A DNA stretch of 64,000 nt from Epibacterium sp. Ofav1-8 (GCF_022348185.1 NZ_JAKRFD010000003.1:248001-312000), one strand, 5' to 3'. Counted from the stretch's first letter, positions 25,771 to 35,514 are shown. The notes: generated from the letters alone by a model not told the origin. Program-made: numbers and translations.

Positions 25771-26723
25771 TTCGGGTGCCTCAGACGCGGGTTCGACAGG
25801 ATCGAGACGATATCGGCAATCATGTTGAGGCCGATATAGACGGCGGCAAAGATCAGGCCGCAGGCCTGCACCACCGGAACGTCGCGTTTGGACACGTGAT
25901 CCACCAGATATTGCCCCATGCCGGGATAGACGAAGACCACTTCGATCACCACGACACCGACGACCAGATAGGCAAGGTTCAGCATCACCACGTTCACGAT
26001 CGGGGCAACCGAGTTCGGAAAGGCATGGCGCCAGATCACCTTGAAGGTCGAAAGCCCTTTCAGTTCAGCGGTCTCGATATAGGCGGACTGCATCACGTTG
26101 AGGATCGCTGCACGGGTCATCCGCATCATGTGGGCAAGCACCACGAGCGTCAGCACCGCAACAGGCAGGGCGATGGAATTGAGCTTCTGCCACAGGTTCA
26201 TGCCGTCGTTGATCATCGCAACGGAGGGGAACCAGCGCAGTTTTACGGCGATCAGATACATCAGGACGTAGCCGATCAGGAATTCGGGGATCGAGATCGA
26301 CGCCAGGGTCACGGCGGAGATCAGCTTGTCGGGCCAGCGGTCCTTGTAGCGCACCGCCAGAAGGCCGAGGAAAATCGCCAGCGGCACGGCGATGACCGCC
26401 GCCCAGAAGGCAAGAAACAGCGTGTTCGACAGGCGCGAGCTGATGGCAGAGGTAATGTCCTGCCCGGAGGTCAGCGCCGTGCCCAGATCACCCTGAATGG
26501 CGCCGAACAGCCATTGGAAGTAGCGGGTGACAGGCGGATCATTCAGTCCCAGCTCGGCGCGCAGATTGGCCAGCGCCTCGGGGGTTGCGGATTGTCCAAG
26601 GATGGATTGGGCCACATCTCCCGGCAGGATCATGGTACCGGCAAAGATCAGCACCGAGATCATCAACAGCAGGAGGAGGCTCAGCGCAATGCGCTGAGCC
26701 AGAAGTTTTACAACCGGATTCAT
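25767..26723 (-). CDS. ABC importer permease, DppB type
   Basis: A 318-residue permease starting with the typical N-terminal helix LLLLLMISVLIFAGTMILPG and the phrase LGLNDPPVTRYFQWL. The EAA-type loop is ETAELKGLSTFKVIWRHAFP. It pairs with the DppC-type permease to form the channel. It follows the binding-protein gene by a single base and overlaps the next gene by 4. Confidence 0.93.
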   Translation of the reverse strand: MNPVVKLLAQRIALSLLLLLMISVLIFAGTMILPGDVAQSILGQSATPEALANLRAELGLNDPPVTRYFQWLFGAIQGDLGTALTSGQDITSAISSRLSNTLFLAFWAAVIAVPLAIFLGLLAVRYKDRWPDKLISAVTLASISIPEFLIGYVLMYLIAVKLRWFPSVAMINDGMNLWQKLNSIALPVAVLTLVVLAHMMRMTRAAILNVMQSAYIETAELKGLSTFKVIWRHAFPNSVAPIVNVVMLNLAYLVVGVVVIEVVFVYPGMGQYLVDHVSKRDVPVVQACGLIFAAVYIGLNMIADIVSILSNPRLRHPK

Positions 26724-26724
26724 A

Positions 26725-28308
26725 TCAGGCTTTGACCCACATCTTCAGCGGGGCATAGGCGTTCATCAGCGCATGGCCTTTGACGCCGTCTTTCCAGCCG
26801 TCGATCCGGTCGGATGTCGCGTCGACAAAGTCGTTGAACATCGGGCAGATCAGGCCGCCTTCGTTGCGCACCATGGTGGACATGTCCGCATACATCTGGG
26901 TGCGCTTGGCCTCGTCCAGCTCGCCGCGGGCGGCGATCAGCATCTGGTCGAACTGCTCGTTGTTGAACCGGGTGTCGTTCCAGTCCGCCGTCGAGAGGTA
27001 GGCGGTGGTGAACATCTGGTCCTGGGTCGGACGCCCGCCCCAGTAGGAGGTGCAGAACGGCTGCTTGTTCCAGACCTCGGACCAGTAGCCGTCGTTGGGC
27101 TCGCGCTTGATGTCGAGGGTGATGCCCGCGGCTGCCAGCGATTGCTGGAACAACGCCGCCGCATCCGGTGCCCCGGGGAAGGAGTTGTCCGATGTACGCA
27201 GCAGGATCGAGCCGTCATAGCCCGATTTTTCCATGTGGAACTTGGCCTTGTCGGGATCGTACTCACGCTGCTCCAGCTGGGTGAACAGCGGGTAGGAGGC
27301 GTTGATCGGGGTGTCGTTGCCCACCGAGCCAAAGCCGTTCAGGATCTTGTCGACCATTTCCTGACGGTTGATGCCGTACTTCAGCGCCAGACGGACGTCG
27401 TTGTTGGCAAAGGGGTCGGTGTTGCAATGGGCGATGAACACGTAGTGACCCGGACCCGCGGTGGAATGCACGGTGATATTGGGGGCACGGTCGACCAGTT
27501 TCGCGGTGCGCGGCGGCACCCGGTCGATCATGTCCACCTGACCGGCCTGCAAGGCTGCGACGCGGGCGGTGTTGTCGTTGATGACCACATATTCGATGGT
27601 GCCCGCGTTGCCGAGATCGCCCCAGTAGTTCGGGTTCTTTTCGGCCACAAAGCGCACGCCCATGTCCACGGACTTCATCACGTAGGGGCCGGTGCCGATC
27701 GCTGCGGTGGGATCATCCATGCCGCCTTTGGGCTGGATCACCAGGTGGTAGTCGGTCAGCAGATAGGGCAGGTCGGCGTTGGGGTTGTCCAGTTCGAACA
27801 CCACCGTGTTGCCATCGGCCTTCACATTGGTGATGGAGCGCATGATGCCAAGCGCGCCGGACTTGGTGTCCTCGCCGGAGTGGCGCTCCATGGTTGCCAC
27901 CACGTCTTCGGCGGTGACCGGCTGGCCGTTGGAGAAGGTGATGCCGGAGCGGATCTTGAAGGTCCAGGTCTTGGCGTCGGCAGAGGCTTCGAAGCTCTCG
28001 GCGACCATACCTTCGAGACCGCCGTCTTCGCCCAGTTCCACCAGCGGTTCCCCCCACAGACGGATCACGGACAGTGCAACCTGGTTGGTCGCCAGCGCCG
28101 GATCCATGCTGTCGGTGGTGGAGCCGCCTTGCAGACCGACCTTGATGGTGCCGCCCTGTTGCGGGCCGGCGGCCTTCACGGCAGAGGCCAGCAGCGTGTT
28201 GGCCCCCAGTGCGGTGACACCCAGCGCCGCAGCGCGGCCGAGGAATTCACGGCGGCCCATGCGGCCAAGCGCGGCTTCCCGTGCGAGGTGTTTCAGATGA
28301 TTGTTCAT
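26725..28308 (-). CDS. Periplasmic substrate-binding protein of the peptide/opine ABC importer
   Basis: A 527-residue SBP_bac_5 family protein. The N terminus has a twin-arginine signal, GRREFLGRAAALGVTALGAN followed by a cleavable Ala-rich end, so it is exported folded through Tat. The mature protein has the family's lobes and the phrases GTGPYVMKSVD and ALKYGINRQEMVDKI. ATG 28308 with GGAGA upstream replaces a longer frame. It is the first gene of the operon and so the likely promoter-proximal, most abundant product. Ligand not determinable; peptides, opines or glutathione-like compounds are all handled by the family. Confidence 0.92.
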   Translation of the reverse strand: MNNHLKHLAREAALGRMGRREFLGRAAALGVTALGANTLLASAVKAAGPQQGGTIKVGLQGGSTTDSMDPALATNQVALSVIRLWGEPLVELGEDGGLEGMVAESFEASADAKTWTFKIRSGITFSNGQPVTAEDVVATMERHSGEDTKSGALGIMRSITNVKADGNTVVFELDNPNADLPYLLTDYHLVIQPKGGMDDPTAAIGTGPYVMKSVDMGVRFVAEKNPNYWGDLGNAGTIEYVVINDNTARVAALQAGQVDMIDRVPPRTAKLVDRAPNITVHSTAGPGHYVFIAHCNTDPFANNDVRLALKYGINRQEMVDKILNGFGSVGNDTPINASYPLFTQLEQREYDPDKAKFHMEKSGYDGSILLRTSDNSFPGAPDAAALFQQSLAAAGITLDIKREPNDGYWSEVWNKQPFCTSYWGGRPTQDQMFTTAYLSTADWNDTRFNNEQFDQMLIAARGELDEAKRTQMYADMSTMVRNEGGLICPMFNDFVDATSDRIDGWKDGVKGHALMNAYAPLKMWVKA

Positions 28309-28499
28309 TCGTCGTCTCCCTGTCGAGGTTTCGGGTGAGCCCCGATTTCTTGAATGGTGAATCAAGATTTGCCGATTTGGCGCAGTGGGGCAAGAAATAT
28401 TGCCAGAAATTTCGCGCAGGCTTTGTGATCACACATGCCGCAGGCCAGCTTTGAACCTGGTAACGCGTCTAAATCCGGCGTGGACGGGCCGGGGCCCGG

Positions 28500-28961
28500 T
28501 CACTTCGTCTTGCTGGGACGATCCTCGGTGTCCAGCCAAACTGTAACAGGACCGTCATTCACAAGTGAAACTTTCATGTCTGCTCCGAATTTGCCGGTCT
28601 CCACGGGCACTCCTGTCGCCCGGATGTTCTCGCAAAAACAATGATAGAGCCGTTCTCCTTCTGTTGGTGACGCGGCTTTGGAAAAACCGGGTCGTGTGCC
28701 GCTGCGGGTGTCGGCGGCAAGGGTGAACTGGCTGACCACCAGTACCGCACCGTGGACATCCGCCACCGAGCGGTTCATCTTGCCTGCCTCATCGCGAAAG
28801 ATCCTCAGGCGTGAAATTTTATGCGCCAGCTGTGCGGCCTCGGCCTCGCTGTCGCCCTGCATCGCGCAGACCAGCACCAGAAGACCGGATTCGATCTCGC
28901 CGGTGATGGCCGAGTCGATGGTGACGCTGGCCGCGCTCACACGTTGCAAGAGGGCGCGCAT
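28500..28961 (-). CDS. dtd: D-aminoacyl-tRNA deacylase
   Basis: A 153-residue enzyme that hydrolyses D-amino acids wrongly attached to tRNA. The active-site strand [17 protein letters not shown] and the cross-subunit Gly-cisPro motif in [13 protein letters not shown] are both present. ATG 28961 gives the family's normal length and [14 protein letters not shown] terminus; 67 extra upstream codons in the open frame are not part of it. Transcribed alone towards the ABC importer operon. Confidence 0.95.
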   Translation of the reverse strand: MRALLQRVSAASVTIDSAITGEIESGLLVLVCAMQGDSEAEAAQLAHKISRLRIFRDEAGKMNRSVADVHGAVLVVSQFTLAADTRSGTRPGFSKAASPTEGERLYHCFCENIRATGVPVETGKFGADMKVSLVNDGPVTVWLDTEDRPSKTK

Positions 28962-29520
28962 GGGGCTCCTTCCTGCGGGCCTGTCCCCGCATCGTGGCGT
29001 GATGTCCGATGACCGCGCCCGACACAGGCAGCTGCTGGCGTGGCCGTCGCGATTCTCGTCCGTTGTGGCGCCGAAAGGACCGCCTTCTGCGGCTGTCGGC
29101 GCGCGGATCGTGCATTGCCTGCGGTCATCGCCCACGCTCCCCGTCTTTACCATGGCCCTCACGGCGGCGGTTGTGAACCGTCTGCCAGGGTAAAGGGGCG
29201 GTCCGATCTGGCGCGCTCAAGGTGCTGTTGGGCAATGTCCGATCTCTCCCGGGGTTTGGCGCAACATGCCGTCGAGGTCGTGAAAACGCAAGCAGGTGTC
29301 GGAAATAAGCCATGTCGGCGTCGGTCGAGAGGGGTGGTTTCAAAAATATATATGTAATTCAGATCCTTACGGCTGCATCCCGATCCTGTTCCGAAGCTCG
29401 GCACCCACCCTCGGGGATGCTGTCGGATTCGCAGCGGACATGACGAGGCGCGCGCCCGAGACCGGGGGCGGAGCGGATGTGTCCGGTTGTGGGCCCTGCG
29501 CCGGCCGGGTCGTCTGGGGG
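28962..29520. other. Intergenic region between dtd and the zinc-ribbon gene
   Basis: About 560 bases without a convincing gene. It should carry the dtd promoter on the minus strand. An AT-rich stretch AAAAATATATATGTAATTC (29342-29360) stands out from the GC-rich surroundings. Frames here on both strands are arginine- and proline-rich shadow-type translations. Confidence 0.45.
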
Positions 29521-30654
29521 TCAGCTTTGCGATGCGAGATAGGCCACGCCTGCCGCGACGATCAGGCCGAGCACCAAGGCGCCGGCGATCTTCCACGCGG
29601 AATAGGGGCGTTCGCCCTGAACGCGGCCGGACTGGCCGTTGACGACAAAGCGATAGCTTTGGCCACGGTATTTATAGGCCGCCATCCAGACCGGCAGCAG
29701 CACATGTTTGAAGGTCACCGCGCTGACGTCGGTATCGACCGAACTGATCCGCTGGCGGTCGCCGCCGATGTCGAATTTGATGTCGCGTTCGATAACCCGG
29801 TCCATTTTCTGGCGCGCATCGGCAAAGCCTGTCTCAAGGTCGACTGTATAGGCCTCGGCCCGGAAGCCAGCCAGATACTTGGGCTGATAGGGGGCAAGCT
29901 GCGACAGATCCCAGGGCTCCAGCCCTTCGGTATATTTGCGCGGCAGGCTCTTGGAAGCCAGCACCAACACGTCGTCAAAGAACCGCTGCACGCGCCCGCG
30001 CACATTGGACCAGCGCACGCGGATTTCGGTGCGCACCTGCGGTTTGCCATCGACCATCACGGTGCGGTTGACCGTATATTCCGTGCCGCGCTGGCCACTG
30101 TATTGGCTGCGGGTCTGGGCGTCATAGGTCCAGTAGGGGACATAGATCCCATCCATCTTGCGCCCTTTGCGGGCGTAGTCCTTGAGACCGTTGGGCGCAA
30201 ACCACAGCCCGCCGAGCCAGTCCTCCATCGCCTGATGCGCGGCGCGTTCGTCAAACTGAAAGGGCAGCACCCCCTTGGGTTTGATATGGCGATTCTCGCC
30301 GGTGTCCGCCACCACCGGGGTCGCGCAGAAGGGGCACTCCAGCGCATGCACCGAGGGGTCGAACTCCACCTGCGCGGCGCAATTGGGGCAGGAGGAGACG
30401 CGCGTCACTTCCATCTCGGCAGCGGGAAGTTGTTCGCGCAGGGCCTTGAGGAAATCGAGCTCCTTCAGCGCACCACCGCCCCATGGGCTTTCAACCAGGT
30501 CTTTCTGGTGACCGCAGTGATCACAGATCAACGCGCCCTCGGCGGGGGCAAAACGGTAGTCCGCACCACATTGCTCGCAGGGAAAACGATGGGTTTCCTC
30601 GGCCTGTTGCGGGGCTGCGTCCAGTGCGGGCGGGGGCGGCGGTGTCTGGGTCAC
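29521..30654 (-). CDS. Double zinc-ribbon membrane protein (YdjG-like)
   Basis: A 377-residue protein. Two zinc ribbons sit at the N terminus: Cys26/29 with Cys44/47, and Cys89/92 with Cys107/110. A central region follows (GIYVPYWTYDAQTRSQYSGQ, RVRWSNVRGRVQRFFDDVLV), then a single C-terminal membrane helix WKIAGALVLGLIVAAGVAYL. The layout matches proteins sometimes labelled as PriA-like zinc-finger or TFIIB-type proteins and Bacillus YdjG, which works beside an SPFH protein. The next gene upstream in the same direction encodes just such an SPFH protein. Molecular function unknown. Confidence 0.75.
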   Translation of the reverse strand: MTQTPPPPPALDAAPQQAEETHRFPCEQCGADYRFAPAEGALICDHCGHQKDLVESPWGGGALKELDFLKALREQLPAAEMEVTRVSSCPNCAAQVEFDPSVHALECPFCATPVVADTGENRHIKPKGVLPFQFDERAAHQAMEDWLGGLWFAPNGLKDYARKGRKMDGIYVPYWTYDAQTRSQYSGQRGTEYTVNRTVMVDGKPQVRTEIRVRWSNVRGRVQRFFDDVLVLASKSLPRKYTEGLEPWDLSQLAPYQPKYLAGFRAEAYTVDLETGFADARQKMDRVIERDIKFDIGGDRQRISSVDTDVSAVTFKHVLLPVWMAAYKYRGQSYRFVVNGQSGRVQGERPYSAWKIAGALVLGLIVAAGVAYLASQS

Positions 30655-30763
30655 GTCAAGCGGGCTCTTTGAACACAGGTTTGGTCACGGGAAGGGGGCA
30701 GGGCGCAGATATAAGAGGGGCGGGCGTCAGTGCGCCCGACCTTAGGGCCTTGTAGCGCGAGGT

Positions 30764-31954
30764 TCAGCTGTCCGCAGGTGGCGGCGGCGGAGGAGGCGGG
30801 GGGAGGATGGTGAACAGCTGTGCCAGTTCGGTCACGTCGCCCGCGCGCATCCAGCCGTCCTGACCCGGTGTCCAGACATGGGTGTCGCGGGTAAGCTGGC
30901 CTTCTTGGGCCATGCGTCCCATGCGGGCCTTGGAGTAGGGGCCGGAGGTCTGACCGTTTTCCGCAATGTGCCAGACATGTTCCACCGGCGGTGGCGGCGG
31001 GGCCATCGGTGCGGCCTGCGCAGGCGCTTGCGAGGCAGCGGGTGCGGGCCGTGCGCCCCAGGGACCGGAGGTCTGACCCGCTGCCGCCGGGGACTGCGCC
31101 TGGTGCAAGGTCTGACCCATCTGCTGTGCCATCGCCATGCCCATCCCCATGCCGAGGCCAGCGCCCATGCCGCTGTTGGGGGTCGTGGCGGCGGCTTCCA
31201 TCGCTTCGGCGGCCTTGAACTGGGTATAGCGGCCCAGATCTCCGATGATGCCCATCTGGGTGCGCTTGTCCATCGCCTGCTCCACCGCCGGCGGCAGGGA
31301 GATATTCTCCACATATAGCTCAGGGATCGAGAGGCCGTATTCAGCCACAACGGGGCCGATCTCGGCGGCGACCAGCTTGCCCAGATCGGCGGTGTTGGCG
31401 GCCATATCAAGCACCGGAATGCCGGAGCTTGCAATCGCGCGAGAGAACTCCTGCACGATGATATTGCGGATCTGGTAAGAGATCTCGTCCATGGTGAACT
31501 CACCATCGGTGCCGACAATCTCGGTCAGGAACCGCGCCGGGTCCACCACTCGCACCGAATAGGTGCCGAAGGCGCGCAGGCGCACCGGGCCGAACTCCGG
31601 GTCGCGGCACATGATCGGGTTCTTGGTGCCCCATTTGAGGTCATTGAACCGCGTTGTCGCGACAAAGTAGATCTCGGATTTGAACGGCGACTGGAAACCG
31701 TGGTCCCAGTGCTGCAGCGTCGTCATCACCGGCATGTTGTTGGTCTCGAGCATATAGAGCCCGGGCGTGAACACATCCGCCAGCTGGCCTTCATGCACAA
31801 ACACCGCCGCCTGACCCTCGCGGACCGTGAGTTTGGCACCGTATTTAATCGCATGGCCTTCGCGCTCGAACCGCATGACCATGGTGTCGCGGGTGTCATC
31901 GGTCCAATGGATGACGTCGATGAATTCGCCTTTGAGGAAGTCAAAAATACCCAT
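30764..31954 (-). CDS. SPFH/band-7 protein with C-terminal GYF_2-like domain (YdjI-like)
   Basis: A 396-residue protein. Residues 1-290 match the YdjI ('virion core protein') SPFH family, starting MGIFDFLKGEFIDVIHW and including the FGTYSVRVVDPARFL strand. A glycine-methionine-rich and then Pro/Ala-rich linker follows, and the C terminus has a GYF_2-like peptide-binding domain (WHIAENGQTSGPYSKARMGR). A proline run closes it. ATG 31954 with AAGG upstream is used. These proteins scaffold membrane microdomains, and the zinc-ribbon membrane protein downstream is the usual partner. No membrane helix is visible, so association is presumably peripheral. Confidence 0.85.
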   Translation of the reverse strand: MGIFDFLKGEFIDVIHWTDDTRDTMVMRFEREGHAIKYGAKLTVREGQAAVFVHEGQLADVFTPGLYMLETNNMPVMTTLQHWDHGFQSPFKSEIYFVATTRFNDLKWGTKNPIMCRDPEFGPVRLRAFGTYSVRVVDPARFLTEIVGTDGEFTMDEISYQIRNIIVQEFSRAIASSGIPVLDMAANTADLGKLVAAEIGPVVAEYGLSIPELYVENISLPPAVEQAMDKRTQMGIIGDLGRYTQFKAAEAMEAAATTPNSGMGAGLGMGMGMAMAQQMGQTLHQAQSPAAAGQTSGPWGARPAPAASQAPAQAAPMAPPPPPVEHVWHIAENGQTSGPYSKARMGRMAQEGQLTRDTHVWTPGQDGWMRAGDVTELAQLFTILPPPPPPPPPADS

Positions 31955-32265
31955 GAGCTGACCTTCTTTGGTTTGCGGAGGTTGGTGTGCGGATGGCTGA
32001 GAGGGCGGAGGGATGTTGCGCAGCGGAGACCCAACCGGCGTAAAGGGCTTGCGGCGGGTGCCGGTCTCTCCGCAGCATGCCCGATGATGTCGCCATGGCG
32101 TGGCTCCTCCGTGTTCCAAAACGCGATGGGGCAGACCCCATGCAACGACAACAGTCCCGAACGCCCGGCTGCGTGTTCATACCCCGGCCCGGCTGCGTCC
32201 TCAGTATATAGGCGCGCAAGCCGGTTGTCGCCACGGCGGGCAAGTGGCCAAAAGCGTGATCCATG
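31955..32265. other. Intergenic region upstream of the SPFH gene
   Basis: About 310 bases with no gene seen. It separates the SPFH and zinc-ribbon pair from the DUF2927/TelA/XpaC set on the same strand and probably carries a minus-strand promoter. AGTATATAGGCGCG (32203-32216) is the only AT-containing promoter-like spot. Confidence 0.4.
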
Positions 32266-33219
32266 TCAGGTCCCTGGGCCTCCCATGACCTCTCTTGCGA
32301 TGCGCTGAACGATGGGACGGGCCTCCGCCGCGCTCATGCCGACACGCAACCGGCGGTCATAGAGCATCTGCAACAGTTTCTCGTCATGGCTGGTCAGGCG
32401 GGCAAACTCATCGTCGTCGTTAAAGATCGAGGGCCGTGCCTTCGGGCTGTCGTTTCGCAGGCCAAGGCCCTGGGCGATTTCCTCGTGGATACAGCTCTCG
32501 CGCATCAGGTCCGGCTGTTCGGCCCGGATCAGCGCCACGCCGCGGGCATAATTCAGCGGATCACGCTGTGGCCCCCCGGCAGAGACGAGGCAATAGAACT
32601 TGCGCGGCGGGGTCGCAAACAGCGCAAGGTCACCCGGGGACAGGTTGGGCAGCAGGCGGCGCACCTTATCCTCGACAAAATCGGCATCGTCTATGCCGGC
32701 AAAGATCACGGTGAAGTTGCCGCTGGTGCCGACCGTGACCGGATGACCGGTGATCCGGGCCAGTCGCGCAGCATAGGCGGTGAGGGTAGCGCGGTCTCTC
32801 TCGGCCTGTGCTTTGGTCACCGAGGGCCCAAAGACCGGCACCAGCTGCACGGGCTGTTCCCAGCGTCCCATGCCCCCGGCACCGCCGTCAGATACGCTGG
32901 CGTATTCATCGTAAAACGCAAGGGTTTCAAAACGTTCCGCCAGATCTTCGGCATCGTAGGGCGTTTCCGGCCCGCCGCCATCCGTCCGCAAGAGCCCGCG
33001 CGTGAGCAGGTCCTGTTCCAGATCGGCATAGTATTTGGTGAGCGTCTGCGCCTCCACCGATGGGGTATAGACCGGCGTAACCGGGCGCGGGGTCGGGCGC
33101 GGCGTGTCCTTGGGGCCGGGCGCAAGCGCCAGACAGCCGCCAAGCGCCAGAGCGGCACTCAAGGCAAGGAGCGCGCCCAGTGGCCGCGCTCCGGTTCTGG
33201 TATTGTCGCGAGGGTTCAC
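32266..33219 (-). CDS. DUF2927 lipoprotein
   Basis: A 317-residue predicted lipoprotein. The lipobox LGGC follows LLALSAALALG, then comes a proline/threonine-rich linker. The DUF2927 region contains SCIHEEIAQGLGLRND, an HE-containing motif that resembles a zinc-metallopeptidase centre. GTG 33219 avoids overlap with the upstream telA gene; a frame extending to 33255 is possible but would overlap. It is in the same orientation as telA and xpaC and within 11 bases of telA, so it is probably a member of that operon acting on the periplasmic face. Confidence 0.75.
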   Translation of the reverse strand: MNPRDNTRTGARPLGALLALSAALALGGCLALAPGPKDTPRPTPRPVTPVYTPSVEAQTLTKYYADLEQDLLTRGLLRTDGGGPETPYDAEDLAERFETLAFYDEYASVSDGGAGGMGRWEQPVQLVPVFGPSVTKAQAERDRATLTAYAARLARITGHPVTVGTSGNFTVIFAGIDDADFVEDKVRRLLPNLSPGDLALFATPPRKFYCLVSAGGPQRDPLNYARGVALIRAEQPDLMRESCIHEEIAQGLGLRNDSPKARPSIFNDDDEFARLTSHDEKLLQMLYDRRLRVGMSAAEARPIVQRIAREVMGGPGT

Positions 33220-33229
33220 GCGGTCAGGC

Positions 33230-34420
33230 TCACTTGGGCACGGCGGTGCCAGCATTGTCGCCGACCCCGTCCTTGCGGGACTTGGCCGCCGCCAATGTGT
33301 CGCGCAGCTCGGTTTCCATCTTTTTCAGCTCTGTCTCGGCTTCGGCGCGCTTGCGTTTGCCCTCGTCGGCGATTTGCAGGCTTTCCTCGATGGTGCCGAT
33401 CAGGTCGGCATTGGCCTGTTTGACCGCCTCGATATCAAAGACGCCGCGCTCCATTTCCTCGCGGATGACCTTGTTGCTCTCGCGCAGGTTGGCGGCATTG
33501 GCGGTCAGCAACTCATTGGTGAGGTTGTTGGCATCGCGCACCGCATTTGCGGCTTCGGCAGAGCGTTGGATGGTCACCGCCTGCGCCAGCTGGGTTTCCC
33601 AGAGCGGCACGGTGTTCACCAATGTCGAGTTGATCTTGGTGACCAGCGATTTGTCGTTTTCCTGCACGAGGCGAATGGAGGGCAGGGACTGCATGGTGAC
33701 CTGACGGGTGAGCTTCAGGTCATGCACGCGGCGTTCCAGATCGTCACGGGCGGCGCGCAGATCGCGCAGCTCTTGCGCTTTGATGACCTGATCATCCTCT
33801 GGTGCAGCCTGAACTGCGGCCTCCAGCGCGGGGATCTCGGTGGCGTCCAACTCGGCCAGCTTGGCTTCACCGGCCGCGATGTAAAGCGCCAGTTCGTCGT
33901 AGAAATCCAGCGTCTTCTCATAGAGAACATCAAGCGATTTGATGTCTTTCAGCAGCGTGTGCTCATGCGCCAGGAGGCTGTCGGTGATCTTGTCAATCTG
34001 GCCCTGCACGGTCTCATATTTGGCGGTGAACTTGGCAAAGGGCGCGGCGCGGCCCAGGAGACGCTCCCAGAAGGTCGGCTTGCGGCGCACGTCCAGTTCC
34101 GACACCGAAAAGCCGCGGATGGTGGTGACGATATCGCGTAAGGAATCACCGGCAGGGCCCACATCCTTGTTGCGCACATCCGTGAGCATCGCCTGGCTGA
34201 TCTGCTGCAATTCGCCCTGTGCGGCAGAGCCGAAGGAGATGATCGAATTGGTGTCGCCCATGTCGATCTCGTCAATGCGCTTGCGGATCGCGGTGGAGGT
34301 CTCCGGGTCTGCAGCTTCCAGCGTGGCAAGCTCGCCTTTGGGCTCGGGCAGGGCAACATCCGTCACCTCCTTCACCAGCGTTTCGGCTTCCACAGCTTTC
34401 TTCTGAATGGTCTCGGACAT
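33230..34420 (-). CDS. telA: TelA-family protein (toxic anion resistance)
   Basis: A 396-residue, highly charged helical protein of the TelA/YaaN/KlaA family. FGSAAQGELQQISQAML and KPTFWERLLGRAAPFAKF in the N half and long coiled-coil stretches throughout are typical. Members are linked to tellurite, colicin and cell-envelope stress resistance, but the biochemical activity is unknown. It follows the xpaC gene by 21 bases, the same pairing as Bacillus xpaC-yaaN, which supports a joint function at the membrane. Cytoplasmic, no signal. Confidence 0.9.
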   Translation of the reverse strand: MSETIQKKAVEAETLVKEVTDVALPEPKGELATLEAADPETSTAIRKRIDEIDMGDTNSIISFGSAAQGELQQISQAMLTDVRNKDVGPAGDSLRDIVTTIRGFSVSELDVRRKPTFWERLLGRAAPFAKFTAKYETVQGQIDKITDSLLAHEHTLLKDIKSLDVLYEKTLDFYDELALYIAAGEAKLAELDATEIPALEAAVQAAPEDDQVIKAQELRDLRAARDDLERRVHDLKLTRQVTMQSLPSIRLVQENDKSLVTKINSTLVNTVPLWETQLAQAVTIQRSAEAANAVRDANNLTNELLTANAANLRESNKVIREEMERGVFDIEAVKQANADLIGTIEESLQIADEGKRKRAEAETELKKMETELRDTLAAAKSRKDGVGDNAGTAVPK

Positions 34421-34441
34421 GGGCCAGGCCTTTCTGTCAGG

Positions 34442-35350
34442 TTAAGAGGGGCGGTCCAGCTGGACGCCTTCGCGCTCCAGCCGGGCGCGCAATACATCAA
34501 TTTCAATATTCAGATCGCCCCGGTCCTCCAGCAGGAGTTTTTCATTCCGGGCGGCGAAGTTCTGTTCCAGATCGTCGAGCAGCGCGAGGTAGTCCGCGCG
34601 TGCCTCAACATTGCCGCTGCGGGCAAAGATGTCGGCGAACTTGATCGTCGCGTCCCGCGCACCAAGCAGATAGACGGTCAGATATTTGCGCGCGGCGGTC
34701 AGATCGCGCGGGTCTTCTTCGACGGTGCGGCAAAGATCGCGTGCCACCGCCTGAAACTGGTCTACGCGCAGCTCCACCTGACGATCCTTGGCGCGCAGCA
34801 CCGCGTCTTTCATCGCCGCCAGATGGGTTTCGGCCTCATCCACCACACGCGCCACGCGGGAGCTTTGAAATTCGTCGACGCCCTCGACGCCCTTGTCGCT
34901 GAGGGGATCGATGCCGAAGGCGGCCAGATGCAGCCCGAGGCAAGCCACACCATAAAGTGCGGCGGTGATCACGCCCGGCTCGCTGGACCATGCGCCCACT
35001 GCGCCGCCGAGGCCGCATAACAGACCGGCAAGGATCTTGCGGGGCAGGGCGGGGCGGCGCGCCACTTTGCGCGCCTCATAGGCGGCTTGCGCCTTAAGCC
35101 CTTCGCGCAGCATCACAGCGGCTGCGGCCCAGAGGCCAGCCCCGATCAGTCCGAGGACCAAACCAGAGGCGCCAGCGCCCAGTGAAAACAGCATGAGTAT
35201 CGCCGCAGGCACGAACATCAGGTTCGCACGCAGCCCCACGGGATTGACCCGTGCGCTGGCCATCATGCGGGAATTGCCTGTGGAGCGCCCGTCGGGGCGG
35301 GTGGAGTGCTGAGCTGAAGGGCTGAATTTGCCGCCAAACCGCTGTGCCAT
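34442..35350 (-). CDS. xpaC: XpaC-family membrane protein
   Basis: A 302-residue protein with hydrophobic helices in the N-terminal half (ILMLFSLGAGASGLVLGLIG and around VITAALYGVACLGLHLAAFG) and a cytosolic helical C-terminal half (RDLCRTVEEDPRDLTAARKY). It fits the family first named for 5-bromo-4-chloroindolyl phosphate hydrolysis, now considered an envelope-stress partner of TelA. It is the first clear gene of this operon. The start is as given by the longest frame; Met28 is an alternative. Confidence 0.8.
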   Translation of the reverse strand: MAQRFGGKFSPSAQHSTRPDGRSTGNSRMMASARVNPVGLRANLMFVPAAILMLFSLGAGASGLVLGLIGAGLWAAAAVMLREGLKAQAAYEARKVARRPALPRKILAGLLCGLGGAVGAWSSEPGVITAALYGVACLGLHLAAFGIDPLSDKGVEGVDEFQSSRVARVVDEAETHLAAMKDAVLRAKDRQVELRVDQFQAVARDLCRTVEEDPRDLTAARKYLTVYLLGARDATIKFADIFARSGNVEARADYLALLDDLEQNFAARNEKLLLEDRGDLNIEIDVLRARLEREGVQLDRPS

Positions 35351-35353
35351 CCG

Positions 35354-35443
35354 TCAGACCCCGACGATCCAACCGGTCCCGATGCCCAGCATCAGGATCA
35401 GCAACGCGACATAGGCGATGGTTTGCACCGTTTTGGCCCCCAA
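35354..35443 (-). CDS. Possible 29-residue hydrophobic peptide before xpaC
   Basis: A short frame with TTG start and GGGGA five bases upstream encodes one membrane helix (VQTIAYVALLILMLGIGTGW). It ends 3 bases before the xpaC start codon. Spacing and hydrophobicity suggest a small membrane subunit, but the start codon is weak and no family is known to me. Confidence 0.3.
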   Translation of the reverse strand: MGAKTVQTIAYVALLILMLGIGTGWIVGV

Positions 35444-35514
35444 GATTTCCCCAACATGTTGAAACCTAGGGGATTGCAGGCGCGCCTGCTAGGGGGAAGT
35501 CCGCTTCGGGGGGC

